Origin: Hyphomicrobiales bacterium
GTDB taxonomy: Bacteria; Pseudomonadota; Alphaproteobacteria; Rhizobiales; Methylopilaceae
Assembly (NCBI GenBank): GCA_022842205.1
Contig: JALHQA010000003.1
Coordinates: forward strand, 273,833-337,832
Reading direction: 5' to 3'
Length of the DNA: 64,000 nucleotides
Made by a program: the position numbers and the translations under genes. Each line of letters starts with the position of its first letter. Within the stretch, counting starts at the first letter, position 1. Shown here piece by piece: positions 52,205-61,282 of the stretch. The notes under the pieces are model-generated. The model worked only from the letters and a program-made list of their open reading frames with translations, was not told the origin of the DNA and did no database searches.

Positions 52205-53227
52205 ATGCCTGTGCCCTCTCCGTGGTGGGACAAGGAACGACATGCCGAAAGACGGCCTTTTCTGGAGGCCCGCGGCCGTATCCTCCGTGCTCTCCGGGGG
52301 CGTTTCGAGGCCGAGGGCTTCATGGAAGTGGAATGCGGCGCGCTTCAGGCCTCGCCCGGCAACGAGGCCCATCTGCACGGTTTCCGCACCGAACTGATCG
52401 GCCCGGACGGCGCCCGCACCGGGCTCTATCTGCACACCTCGCCCGAATTCGCCGCCAAGAAGCTGCTCGCGGCGGGCGAGACGAAAATCTTCGAGTTCGC
52501 CCGCGTCTTCCGAAATCGCGAGCGCGGGGCGCTGCATCATCCCGAATTCACGATGCTGGAATGGTATCGCACCGGCGCGCCCTATCGCACCCTGTTTGCG
52601 GACTGCGCGCATATTCTGCGCGCGGCCGCCGGCGCCGCCGGCGTCACCGATCTTTCGTGGCGCGGCAAGACCGCCAACCCGTTCGTCGAGCCCGAGACCA
52701 TCACGGTGGCGGAGGCGTTCGAACAATTCGCCGGCATTGATCTCCTGTCCGTACTCGACGATCGGGACGGCTTTGCCGCGCTCGCCCGCGACGCCGGCAT
52801 CCGGGTCGCGGAGGATGATGTCTGGGCCGATATCTTCAGCCGCGTCCTGGTCGAAAAGATCGAGCCCAATCTCGGCATCGGACGCGCCACCGTGCTTTGC
52901 GAATACCCGTCATCGGAGGCCGCCTTGGCGCGCAAGGCAACAGATCCGCGCGTGGCCGAGCGGTTCGAGCTTTATGTTTGTGGCGTCGAGGTCGCCAACG
53001 GGTTCGGCGAGCTTACGGACCCGAACGAACAGCGGGCACGTTTTCTATCTGAGATGGACGAGAAGCAGCGGGTCTATGGCGAGCGCTATCCGCTCGACGA
53101 GGACTTTCTCGCCGCACTGCCGCATATGCCCGAGGCCTGCGGCTGCGCCCTCGGCTTCGACCGGCTGGTGATGCTTGCCACCGGCGCGCAGACTATCGAA
53201 CAGGTGCTTTGGACACCGGTGCCATGA
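52205..53227 (+). CDS. epmA: EF-P lysyl-transferase (EpmA/GenX/PoxA)
   Basis: The 340-aa class II synthetase-like enzyme lacks the tRNA anticodon-binding domain of LysRS, as EpmA does. It shows [19 protein letters not shown], the motif 2 region [20 protein letters not shown] near residue 99, and motif 3 [17 protein letters not shown] near 310. It ligates beta-lysine to the EF-P lysine using ATP. The ATG at 52205 is chosen; the frame stays open further upstream but would overlap efp. Its stop overlaps epmB (ATGA at 53224-53227). Confidence 0.95.
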   Translation: MPVPSPWWDKERHAERRPFLEARGRILRALRGRFEAEGFMEVECGALQASPGNEAHLHGFRTELIGPDGARTGLYLHTSPEFAAKKLLAAGETKIFEFARVFRNRERGALHHPEFTMLEWYRTGAPYRTLFADCAHILRAAAGAAGVTDLSWRGKTANPFVEPETITVAEAFEQFAGIDLLSVLDDRDGFAALARDAGIRVAEDDVWADIFSRVLVEKIEPNLGIGRATVLCEYPSSEAALARKATDPRVAERFELYVCGVEVANGFGELTDPNEQRARFLSEMDEKQRVYGERYPLDEDFLAALPHMPEACGCALGFDRLVMLATGAQTIEQVLWTPVP

Positions 53228-54255
53228 ACGAAACGCTCCGCAACACACGCGATCTTGTTGCCGCGGGCCTTGTTGCCGAATACGACGCGTCCGGGATTGA
53301 AAGCATCGCCGCGCATTATGCCGTCGCCATTCCGCCTGCTCTCGCGAAACTGATCGACCCGAACGATCCCCACGATCCCATCGCACGTCAGTTCGTCCCG
53401 CATGCCGACGAACTCCTGACGGCGCCGGAAGAGCGCGTGGACCCGATCGGCGATCTTGCCCATTCTCCGGTCGAGGGCATCGTCCACCGCTATCCCGACC
53501 GCGTGCTGCTGAAACCCCTGCATGTCTGTCCGGTCTATTGCCGCTTCTGCTTCCGCCGCGAGATGGTCGGCCCGGAAGGCATGGGCACGCTGACGCCGGA
53601 CAAGATCGCCGCCGCGCTCGCCTATGTCGCCGCACATCGGGAGATCTGGGAGGTCATCCTGACCGGCGGCGACCCTCTCATTCTGGCACCGCGCCGCCTG
53701 CGGCAGATCATGGAAGGCCTCGCCGCGATCCCGCATGTCCGTATCGTGCGTGTCCACACGCGGGTGCCGGTCGCCGACCCCGACCTGATCGATGCCGACC
53801 TGATCGCCTCCCTGAAATCCTCAGGCAAAACAACCTATGTGGGCGTACATGCTAACCATCCGCGTGAACTTGCGGATGAGGCTCGGGCGGCCCTCGCCCG
53901 GCTTGCCGATGCCGGCATACCGCTCGTTTCACAGACGGTTTTGCTGCGCGGCGTCAACGACAATGCGGAAACGATGGCAGCGCTGATGCGCGCCTTCGTC
54001 GAAGCGCGCGTGCAGCCCTATTACCTGCACCATCCTGACCTGGCTCCCGGCACCGCCCGCTTCCGCGTGCCGATCGAGGAAGGCCGCGCGCTTATGCGCG
54101 CGCTGCGCGGGCGACTGTCAGGGCTCGCGATGCCGACTTATGTCCTCGACATTCCGGGCGGCCACGGCAAGTCGCCAATCGGCCCGGATTATGTACACGG
54201 CGATGAGGTCGAGGATTTTCGCGGCGGACGGCACACCTATCCGCCGCGACTATAG
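53224..54255 (+). CDS. epmB: EF-P (R)-beta-lysine synthase, lysine 2,3-aminomutase-like (EpmB)
   Basis: The 343-aa radical SAM/PLP enzyme has Cys 102, 106 and 109 in HVCPVYCRFCFRREMVG. The LTGGDPLILAPRRL and VRVHTRVPVADP segments follow, then the C-terminal PLP lysine in IPGGHGKSPIG. It makes (R)-beta-lysine for EpmA. EpmB members lack the C-terminal oligomerisation extension of true clostridial aminomutases, and this short length agrees. It is coupled to epmA by a four-base overlap. Confidence 0.94.
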   Translation: MNETLRNTRDLVAAGLVAEYDASGIESIAAHYAVAIPPALAKLIDPNDPHDPIARQFVPHADELLTAPEERVDPIGDLAHSPVEGIVHRYPDRVLLKPLHVCPVYCRFCFRREMVGPEGMGTLTPDKIAAALAYVAAHREIWEVILTGGDPLILAPRRLRQIMEGLAAIPHVRIVRVHTRVPVADPDLIDADLIASLKSSGKTTYVGVHANHPRELADEARAALARLADAGIPLVSQTVLLRGVNDNAETMAALMRAFVEARVQPYYLHHPDLAPGTARFRVPIEEGRALMRALRGRLSGLAMPTYVLDIPGGHGKSPIGPDYVHGDEVEDFRGGRHTYPPRL

Positions 54256-55461
54256 TTACTTTCCGGCGCGCAGCGCCGCGAGCAGTTCATTGTCCGGATA
54301 GGAATCCGCCGGAAGGCCAAGGCGCACCTGCTCCTTGCGGATCGCCGCGCGCGATCCGGCGCCGATGATGCCGTCGATCTTGCCGACATCGTAGCCCTTG
54401 GCCTGCAGCAGGCGCTGCACTTCTTTCACGCCGTTGGCATCGAGATCGGGCGTGCCGTCGCCCTTCGACATCGCGGGCGCGCCCTCCAGCCGCGTCGCCA
54501 GATAGGCTGCCGTCGTCGAATAGATCAGCGAGTGGTTCCACGTCAGATAGACATTCTTGAAATTGGGATAGGCGAGGAAGGCCGGGCCGTGGCGCCCCTG
54601 CGGCACATGTACGGATGCCGGAATCTGCGGCAGCGGCTGGCCGTCGGCGCGCGTGACGCCAAGGCTGGCGAGTTCGGCGGCCGGAATCTCGATGTCGAGG
54701 CCGCTGCGCTCCCATGGAAAATTCTGCGGAATGCGGACCTCCACCAGCCACGGCTCGCCGGCGCGCCAGCCGAGATGCTGCATGTATTTTGCAGCCGAAC
54801 CCAGCGCATCCGCGTTCGACTTGATAAGATTGACATGACCATCGTTGTCATAGTCGACGCCGAAATCGATGTAATGACGTGGCAGGAACTGGAACTGCCC
54901 GAGTTCCCCCGCCCAAGGCCCGCGCATCTCCGCCGGCGAAAGGTCGCCGCGCTCGATGATCTTCAGCAGCGCCAGCAGTTCGCCGCGGAACATCTCCGGA
55001 CGGCGGCAGTCAAAGGCGAGCGTCGTCACCGAACTGATCGTGTTGCCGTTGCCGAGAAAGCCGCCGAAATCGGTCTCCAGCCCCCAGAAGGCGGTCAGCA
55101 CGCCGGCCGGAACGCCGAACTCTTGCTTGATGCGCTGGAAGGTCTTTGCGTTGGCCTGGATCTTGGCCTTGCCGGTCTGCAGGCGGTTGTTGTTCGCCAT
55201 GCGGTCGGAGAACTGCACGAAGCTCTGGGTGAAGACGCCCTGGCCGCCCCGATCCTTGCCGACGATCGCCTGGTCGAACCGCATGTCGGGAGCAGCTGCC
55301 TGGAGCGTGCGCGCGGAGATCCCCTGCGCCTTCGCCTCGGCCTTGAAATCCTCAAGCCACGCCGAAAAGCTCTTGCCCTGGCAGGCGCTGTTCTGGGCAA
55401 ACGCCACGCCGGGGGCCATCATCAGGGCCGCAGCAAGGCTCGCGATTATCCGCACATTCAT
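54256..55461 (-). CDS. Lytic murein transglycosylase (MltB-type) with peptidoglycan-binding domain
   Basis: The 401-aa precursor has a signal peptide (MNVRIIASLAAALMMAPGVAF; no lipobox Cys, so soluble periplasmic). The SLT-like domain carries the catalytic Glu in TAFWGLETDFGGFLGNGN near residue 124. GELGQFQFLPRHYIDFGVDY lies near 198, and a C-terminal peptidoglycan-binding domain follows (VKEVQRLLQAKGYDVGKIDG, near 343). It cleaves glycan strands to 1,6-anhydro-muropeptides. The start at 55461 is set by the signal peptide. It converges on epmB without a gap. Confidence 0.92.
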   Translation of the reverse strand: MNVRIIASLAAALMMAPGVAFAQNSACQGKSFSAWLEDFKAEAKAQGISARTLQAAAPDMRFDQAIVGKDRGGQGVFTQSFVQFSDRMANNNRLQTGKAKIQANAKTFQRIKQEFGVPAGVLTAFWGLETDFGGFLGNGNTISSVTTLAFDCRRPEMFRGELLALLKIIERGDLSPAEMRGPWAGELGQFQFLPRHYIDFGVDYDNDGHVNLIKSNADALGSAAKYMQHLGWRAGEPWLVEVRIPQNFPWERSGLDIEIPAAELASLGVTRADGQPLPQIPASVHVPQGRHGPAFLAYPNFKNVYLTWNHSLIYSTTAAYLATRLEGAPAMSKGDGTPDLDANGVKEVQRLLQAKGYDVGKIDGIIGAGSRAAIRKEQVRLGLPADSYPDNELLAALRAGK

Positions 55462-55524
55462 TCCGAACCCTTTCTGTGAGAAGGAATGTCGCTCACGAGT
55501 GTGGCAGGTCAAGGACGGGCGCGA

Positions 55525-56586
55525 TCATTCCGCTGGAAAGCGTATCAATGCGCGCGTGCCGCTCCGTTTCAGATCGAAATCGACCGGCGCCCCGAGAACA
55601 CGCGACATCGACGTGATGATGCGGCTGCCGAGTCCTCCGGCCGTGCCGTTCGGACCTTTCCAGCCGACGCCGTCATCCTCGACACAAAGACTGACAAGCC
55701 CCTCGCCCGCATGCTCGAGCCTTATGCGGATCTCGCCATCGCCGCCGTCCGGATAGGCGTATTTGTAGGCGTTCGTCACGAGTTCCGTCACGATCATGCC
55801 TAGCGACACCGCGCGGTCGGTCGAAAGGTTGACGCGTTCCGCCGACACCTTGATCGGATGGGAGCGTCCCTCGCCCTTCAGTGCGCTTTGCAACTCTTCG
55901 ACCAATCCTTCGAGATAGGTTCCGACCTCGACAACCCGTACATCGTCGGATGTGTAGAGGCGCCGGTGAATCTGGCCGATGGCGGCGATCCGGCCCTGCG
56001 TCTCCATCAGCGCCGCGCGCACCGCTTCGTCCTTCAGCGTCGCGGTTTGCATCGTCACCAGCGATGAGACGAGTTGAAGCGAGTTCGCGACGCGATGATT
56101 GACCTCGCGCAGAAGCAGAACCGCCCGGTCGCGAGCTTCGATCGCCAGCCGTTCGGCCTCGTTCTTCTGGCGCATCAGGTTGCGCTGCTCGACCGCGGAC
56201 GTCACGGCGCTGCGTAACAGATCGAGAAAGACGCCATCGATGTCCTTGATGACGTAGTCGGCCGCGCCGGCCTTCAGGGCCGCGACCGCGATACGGCTTT
56301 CATCGGCGCCTGTCACATAGATCACGGACGGAGGATCGGGCAGCCTGCGGATTTCCTCCAGAACGGTGAGGCCGTCCTTGCCCGGCATGTAATGATCGAC
56401 GGTGACGACATCGAACCGTTCATGTTTCAGCCGCTCGAGGCCCTCTTCGCCGGTCGCCGCAAAACTCACCTTGAAGCCATGACGGACGAACGACTTTTCG
56501 ACAAGACGCCGTATCCCGGCGTCATCGTCGATGTAAAGGCATGAGATTCCGCTCTCAGTCTCCGGAGCGGCCGGCCCGTCGCTCAT
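55525..56586 (-). CDS. Response regulator fused to HisKA_2/HWE-like histidine kinase
   Basis: The 353-aa protein joins an N-terminal receiver (IDDDAG; phospho-acceptor Asp in VVTVDHYMPGKDG near residue 63; Lys in YVIKDIDG) to a kinase without membrane segments. The kinase has the phosphoacceptor region LLLREVNHRVANSLQLVSSL near 158 and an ATPase domain (VTELVTNAYKYAYPDGGDGE, VEDDGVGWKG, GGLGSRII). This layout occurs in Hyphomicrobiales signalling hybrids that relay from an upstream kinase. It overlaps the preceding receiver gene by four bases. Confidence 0.9.
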   Translation of the reverse strand: MSDGPAAPETESGISCLYIDDDAGIRRLVEKSFVRHGFKVSFAATGEEGLERLKHERFDVVTVDHYMPGKDGLTVLEEIRRLPDPPSVIYVTGADESRIAVAALKAGAADYVIKDIDGVFLDLLRSAVTSAVEQRNLMRQKNEAERLAIEARDRAVLLLREVNHRVANSLQLVSSLVTMQTATLKDEAVRAALMETQGRIAAIGQIHRRLYTSDDVRVVEVGTYLEGLVEELQSALKGEGRSHPIKVSAERVNLSTDRAVSLGMIVTELVTNAYKYAYPDGGDGEIRIRLEHAGEGLVSLCVEDDGVGWKGPNGTAGGLGSRIITSMSRVLGAPVDFDLKRSGTRALIRFPAE

Positions 56587-57014
56587 GCAGATTCCGGAAC
56601 CTGGATGACGGAGAGGAACAGGCCGAGCTGCCGGATCGCCTGGGCGAAGGTTTCATAGTCGACTGGCTTCGTGATGTAGACGTTACAACCGAGATCGTAG
56701 CAACGCTGGATTTCCGCCTTGTCGTCCGTCGTCGTCAGAACGACGACCGGCGCGCGGCGCAGCGTCTCGTCCGATTTGATTTTGGCAAGAATGTCCGTAC
56801 CCGTCATGTCGGGCAGATTCAGATCCAGCAGAACGAGGAACGGACCGTTGGCGATGCTCGAAGGATGGAAGAGATGCTCCAGCGCCGCGGTTCCGCTGAC
56901 AAAGTGCCGGATCTCGTTGTTCACGCCAGCGCGGCGGATATTGCGCTCGATCAGCCGCGCATGACCCTCATCGTCTTCGACCATGATGATGGTCACGGGT
57001 ATCGAACCTGGCAT
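56583..57014 (-). CDS. Single-domain response regulator (Rcp1/CheY-like)
   Basis: The 143-aa receiver has the acidic pair VEDDEGHARLIERNIRRAG at residues 12-30 and phospho-acceptor Asp in FLVLLDLNLPDMTGTDILAK near residue 68. VLTTTDD lies near 95 and the conserved Lys in VYITKPVDYETF near 119. The extended loop and LDLNLPDMTG style match Rcp1-type regulators that serve phytochrome-like kinases. Its ATG shares one base with the stop of the upstream CHASE kinase (TAATG), so they are translationally coupled. Confidence 0.92.
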   Translation of the reverse strand: MPGSIPVTIIMVEDDEGHARLIERNIRRAGVNNEIRHFVSGTAALEHLFHPSSIANGPFLVLLDLNLPDMTGTDILAKIKSDETLRRAPVVVLTTTDDKAEIQRCYDLGCNVYITKPVDYETFAQAIRQLGLFLSVIQVPESA

Positions 57015-58972
57015 TACACCTCTCCCTTGGCCGCGCTCGCGATTGTGTCGGGCAAACTGACGCGAAACGTCGCCCCTTCTCCGAGACTTGAATTCAACGT
57101 AATCGAGCCGCCAAGACGCCGCACAAGCGCACGTACATGGGCAAGACCAATTCCTTCCCCAGGGCGGTCCTGCGCACCGGCGCGCCTGAACAGATCGAAC
57201 ACCCGGGCATGATCCTTGGGATCAATGCCCCGGCCGTTATCCTCGACGTCGATAAAGACCGTCGATCCCTCTTTCCAGCCCCGCACCCTTATCCGGCCCG
57301 GCCGTCCCGGTGCAAGATATTTGACCGCATTCTCAAGCAGATTGGTGAAAATCTGCTCCACGGCCAGCCTATCACTGACCAAGTCTGGAACGTTTTCGAC
57401 CTCAAGGGTCGCTTCGGCGTCCTGAAGCTGGTGCGCCAGGGTACGGCCGGTGGCCTCCAGCATGTCCTTCAGCCGGATCGGCTCGGGTGTAAGAACACGC
57501 CCGCCTTCCCGCGACAGCCGGAGGATCGCATTGATCAGCCGGTCCATCTTGGAGGTGGACGAACGGATGAAATCGATCGCCTCGGGAAGCTCGACCTCGA
57601 TCGCGTTTTGCACGTCGCGGTTGGCCGCGTCCGGCAATTTTTGCATCACTTCTTCGTAGAACTTCGAGATGGTCTCGCGTGCGACCTGCAGTTCGCTGGT
57701 AAAACCCATGACATTGACGAGCGGGGACCGCAGATCGTGGCTCACGATGTATGCAAACCGTTGAATCTCTTCGTTCGCAAGCTTGAGATCTGACGTGCGT
57801 ACATCAACAATGGTCTCAAGATTGCGGTTCAGGGTTTCGAGGGCGCTGCGCGCGCTTTCCAGTTGGGCCGTTCGTTCCTCGACACGCTGTTCGAGGCTGG
57901 CATTCATCTCCCGCAATTGCTCGCGGGTATCTTCCGCCATTGCGGTTGCACGAGTTTGGCCCAGCGCGGCGCCGAACAGCAGCAGCGTCGTTACGATGCC
58001 GCCGCCGGCAATGAGCGGTAACAGCCTCCGGTTCGAATCCGGAACGAATTCGTCCGTACGTTCGAAAACAAGCGTCCAGCGATGCTCGGCGACATTCAAG
58101 GCACGCCTCACCGTACGCCCGGCCTCGACCTGTGCGCCGCCCGTGCTGGAGCGATAGAGCAGCGCGTCCTCGGATGGTGTTGCCCCGTCATAGACGGAAA
58201 CCCGGAGCTCTCCCGTGCGGCCGCGCTGGGCGAACGCGCGCTCGAACAGATCGCCCGCCCGGAAAGGACTGTAGACCCAGCCGGTGAGTGCGCGGCGCCG
58301 TTCCTCGACCGTCGGGGGGATACGCCCTAACGGCGTGCTGTAGAGTGGCAGATAGATAAGGAAACCGAACTGTTTGTCGCGGTCGATTTCCTGCGCCAGC
58401 ACCACTTTGCCGGACGCCGTGCGCAGCCCGGTGTCGCGCGCCCTCTCCATGGCGGCGCGCCGCACAGGCTCGGAGAACATGTCGAAGCCGAGGGCTGCCT
58501 GATTGCGTTCGTCGTCCGGCTCGAGGAACACGATGCTGGAATAGAAATCGCGAGGCCCATCCGGCCTCACGGTGAAATTCGGGACACCGCGTTCACGCAT
58601 CTCGCGCGCCACGGCATCGCGCTGTTCCGGCCGGAACGCGCGTGCATACCCTATTCCCTGGACACCCGAGTAAAGCTCGCGCAACCGCAGACGTTCGACA
58701 TAGGCGGCGAATTCGTCGGCCGTGACGCTGGTCGACGCGGACATGAAACCCGCCGCGCTCCGCAGAAGCGCCACATAGGTGTCGACGCGATCGTTGATGA
58801 TGTCGAGACGTTCCGTCACCAGCGTCTCCAAGCGCTCGGCCTCGGCCCGTTCGACCTGGGACTTGAGCTGGAATACGGCAAGCGCCGTGCACAACAGGCC
58901 CGCCGCCAGCACCAGCAGCGGCAGCCCGATCCTCGACCATTTCCAAACGGACTTCCCGTCCCCCAAAGCCAT
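57014..58972 (-). CDS. CHASE-domain sensor histidine kinase
   Basis: The 652-aa kinase has a first transmembrane helix near residues 14-33 (IGLPLLVLAAGLLCTALAVF) and an extracytoplasmic CHASE domain of about 230 residues (LYSGVQGIGYARAFRPEQRD). A second helix follows near 305-325, then a coiled coil with repeated Glu/Arg. HisKA is FAYIVSHDLRSPLVNVMGF near 425 and the ATPase has FTNLLENAVKYLAPG, DNGRGIDP and GEGIGLAHVRALV. The start at 58972 is chosen just ahead of the first helix. It heads a three-gene phosphorelay operon. The ligand is unknown. Confidence 0.92.
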   Translation of the reverse strand: MALGDGKSVWKWSRIGLPLLVLAAGLLCTALAVFQLKSQVERAEAERLETLVTERLDIINDRVDTYVALLRSAAGFMSASTSVTADEFAAYVERLRLRELYSGVQGIGYARAFRPEQRDAVAREMRERGVPNFTVRPDGPRDFYSSIVFLEPDDERNQAALGFDMFSEPVRRAAMERARDTGLRTASGKVVLAQEIDRDKQFGFLIYLPLYSTPLGRIPPTVEERRRALTGWVYSPFRAGDLFERAFAQRGRTGELRVSVYDGATPSEDALLYRSSTGGAQVEAGRTVRRALNVAEHRWTLVFERTDEFVPDSNRRLLPLIAGGGIVTTLLLFGAALGQTRATAMAEDTREQLREMNASLEQRVEERTAQLESARSALETLNRNLETIVDVRTSDLKLANEEIQRFAYIVSHDLRSPLVNVMGFTSELQVARETISKFYEEVMQKLPDAANRDVQNAIEVELPEAIDFIRSSTSKMDRLINAILRLSREGGRVLTPEPIRLKDMLEATGRTLAHQLQDAEATLEVENVPDLVSDRLAVEQIFTNLLENAVKYLAPGRPGRIRVRGWKEGSTVFIDVEDNGRGIDPKDHARVFDLFRRAGAQDRPGEGIGLAHVRALVRRLGGSITLNSSLGEGATFRVSLPDTIASAAKGEV

Positions 58973-59249
58973 GGCAGGCCATTTACGGCAAAGCCGCGTC
59001 CAAGGCGAGTACGAAGGGTTACAGACGGCAGGAAGCCCGGTCCGCTCCGTGGGGCGCAATGCCACGCCTCTTTGATGACATTCAGCAACCGCCGCCAAAG
59101 CCTAGTTGTTGTACATAAAACGCTGATTTCTTTGATTTCTTCTAATTTATATCGGTCCCGAGCCTGTTGACTTGGGCCTATACCGGTGGTCGTAAAGGAA
59201 ACCGCGTGCGGGCGCGGTTATTTACTCTCATCCGAGGGCGGTTTCGGCG

Positions 59250-59924
59250 ATGCCCGGCGTTCAGCACGATCTCTCCTTTCTGGGCCTGTTCATGCAGGCC
59301 GACATCATCGTGAAATCCGTCATGGCCGTGCTGGCCCTGGCGTCCCTGATCTGCTGGACCGTCATTATCGAGAAATACATCCGGATCGCCGGCCTGCGGC
59401 GACAGGTGCGCCGGTTCGAGATTGCGAGCCGCTCGCCCGAACGCATTGGCGAAACGCCGGGCGATCTTCCCCAGGGCATTGTCGCGGCCGGCCTGTCCGC
59501 CTGGCGCGATTTCGACAAGACGGAAACCCGCGCCGAACGCCGCGAGCGCATCGAACGCGCCATGCGCGAAACGCTTATGCGGCGTCTGCGCCGGCTTGAG
59601 CATGGCCTGCCCTTCCTCGCCACCATCGGCTCCGCCGCGCCGTTTATCGGGCTGTTCGGCACGGTCTGGGGCATCATGAATTCCTTCTCGGCGATCGCGC
59701 AGAGTCAGGATACCTCGCTTGCCGTCGTCGCACCGGGCATCGCTGAAGCACTTTTTGCCACCGCCATTGGTCTCGTGGCAGCCATTCCGGCGGTCATGGC
59801 GTACAACAAGTTCAGCGTCGATATCGGCCGCCTTTCCTATCGGGTGAACGCGGTCATCTCGGATCTCGGCAACCGCCTGGCGCGCGAAAGCTCTCGTGCC
59901 CACGCTTCGGAGGCCGCGGAGTAA
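59250..59924 (+). CDS. ExbB/TolQ-family proton channel subunit
   Basis: The 224-aa protein has three transmembrane helices: IVKSVMAVLALASLICWTVI near 21-40, then FLATIGSAAPFIGLFGTVWG near 126-145 and ALFATAIGLVAAIPAVMAYN near 169-188. The last two form the pore and carry the conserved Thr and the FGTVWGIMNSF signature. It drives an energy-transducing complex with ExbD/TolR and TonB/TolA. The following gene has a TonB rather than a TolA C-terminus and no tolB or pal follows, so a Ton-type role is more likely than Tol-Pal. Confidence 0.92.
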   Translation: MPGVQHDLSFLGLFMQADIIVKSVMAVLALASLICWTVIIEKYIRIAGLRRQVRRFEIASRSPERIGETPGDLPQGIVAAGLSAWRDFDKTETRAERRERIERAMRETLMRRLRRLEHGLPFLATIGSAAPFIGLFGTVWGIMNSFSAIAQSQDTSLAVVAPGIAEALFATAIGLVAAIPAVMAYNKFSVDIGRLSYRVNAVISDLGNRLARESSRAHASEAAE

Positions 59925-60445
59925 TGGGCGCGTCTATCGGTGGCGGCGGCGGCTGGGACAGCCAGGACAAGGAATTTCACCCGGTCGCGGAGATCAACGT
60001 CACGCCACTTGTCGATGTGATGCTCGTGCTTCTGATCGTGTTCATGATCGCCGCGCCGCTGATGACCGTCGGCGTGCCGTTGCAACTGCCCAAGAGCGCC
60101 GCCGCCAAGGTCGCCGAGCCGAAGGAGCCGGTCGTCGTCTCGATCGACAAGGACGGCAAGGTGTTCCTCGCCGATGAAGAGCTCAAGGACGATGCGATCG
60201 TCGCACGTCTGTCGGCGCTGGCTGCCGAGGATGCCGACCAGGTCGTTCTTGTGCGCGGCGACAAGGAAATCCAGTACGGCCGCCTGATGGAAATCATGGG
60301 ACAGGTTTCGCAGGCCGGATTCCTTAAAGTCTCGCTGATAGCTGAAATGGCGCCGGGCGGACCCGCCAGGCCGCCCAACACCGAAGCTGCGCCATCGCCG
60401 GCAGCGCCCGCGGCTCCGGCCATCCCTGTCACACCGGCCCCGTGA
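59924..60445 (+). CDS. ExbD/TolR-family protein
   Basis: The 173-aa protein begins with a Gly-rich stretch, then EINVTPLVDVMLVLLIVFMI at residues 26-45, whose Asp in the helix carries protons with the ExbB channel. A periplasmic domain of about 90 residues follows (VVSIDKDGKVFLADEELKDD). The C-terminal tail is unusual in being Ala/Pro-rich (PSPAAPAAPAIPVTPAP). Its ATG shares one base with the upstream stop (TAATG). It is part of the exbB-exbD-tonB operon. Confidence 0.92.
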   Translation: MGASIGGGGGWDSQDKEFHPVAEINVTPLVDVMLVLLIVFMIAAPLMTVGVPLQLPKSAAAKVAEPKEPVVVSIDKDGKVFLADEELKDDAIVARLSALAAEDADQVVLVRGDKEIQYGRLMEIMGQVSQAGFLKVSLIAEMAPGGPARPPNTEAAPSPAAPAAPAIPVTPAP

Positions 60446-60454
60446 GGTCGGCCG

Positions 60455-61282
60455 ATGCAGCGGCTGGATTCCCGCGAATTTGATCCGCGCGATCCCGACT
60501 GGAGCGACGACCTCCTTCGCCGTAAGGACAGGAAGCGCATAGCGGCCGCTTTTGTCGGCGCGATCCTCCTGCATGCGAGCTTCGCCTTGGGTTTTGTGAA
60601 TCTCCAGAGCGAACCCGTCGCGCCCCCCGGCGAAATGGTCATTACGGTCGATCTTGCGCCTGCGATGGTTTCGGACGCCGCGGACTCATCGCCTGCCGAG
60701 GCGGCTGAGTCCGTTCCGCAAGAGCAGACGCCGCCGGAACCGGAGACACCCCCGGAAGAGGTCGTTGACGAGGTAAAGCCCGAGCCTTTGCCGGAGGAGC
60801 CGGTTGAACCGGAACCGGAAGTCGCCGAGGAGCAGAAGGTCGAACCCCCTCCACCGACCGAGAAGGCCGAAGTCGTGGTGCCGACGAAGCCGAAGCCCAA
60901 ACCGAAACCAACGCCGAAACCGAAGCCCAAGCCGCAGACTTCGCAGGCGGCGAGCACCACGAGCGCACAGCGCGCGGATATTGGCGGCAGCGGCGCGCGG
61001 GCCACTCCAAACGAGATCAACAAATACGCCGGCCGGGTGCGGGCCGCGATCGAACGGAAGAAAAGCCGGCCTTCTTCTGCGAACGGAGCAAGTGGGATCG
61101 CACACGTCGCCTTTACCATCACCCGGTCGGGAGGAGTGACCGCCCTGCGCCTGACCCGGTCGTCCGGCGACGCGGCACTCGACGGGGCCGCGCGCGCGGC
61201 GGTCATGGCGGCGAACATTCCGCCTATTCCGGACAGTCTTCCGGCGACGATAAATATCGGCGTGCCGATCCGCTTTAAGTGA
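60455..61282 (+). CDS. TonB-family energy transducer
   Basis: The 275-aa protein has a cytoplasmic N-terminus, one transmembrane helix (IAAAFVGAILLHASFALGFV, near 28-47), and a long Pro/Glu then Pro/Lys spacer across the periplasm (residues 75-165). The C-terminal TonB domain reads NKYAGRVRAAIERKKSRPSS, then GIAHVAFTITRSGGVTALRL, ending VPIRFK. It transmits proton-motive energy to TonB-dependent outer-membrane receptors. The SGDAALDGAARAAV element is typical of TonB. It is the last gene of its operon; a hairpin follows. Confidence 0.92.
   Translation: MQRLDSREFDPRDPDWSDDLLRRKDRKRIAAAFVGAILLHASFALGFVNLQSEPVAPPGEMVITVDLAPAMVSDAADSSPAEAAESVPQEQTPPEPETPPEEVVDEVKPEPLPEEPVEPEPEVAEEQKVEPPPPTEKAEVVVPTKPKPKPKPTPKPKPKPQTSQAASTTSAQRADIGGSGARATPNEINKYAGRVRAAIERKKSRPSSANGASGIAHVAFTITRSGGVTALRLTRSSGDAALDGAARAAVMAANIPPIPDSLPATINIGVPIRFK

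Noticed and set aside
53224..54255. True lysine 2,3-aminomutase for lysine fermentation
   Set aside because: Length, absence of a C-terminal extension and coupling to epmA next to efp point to EpmB instead.
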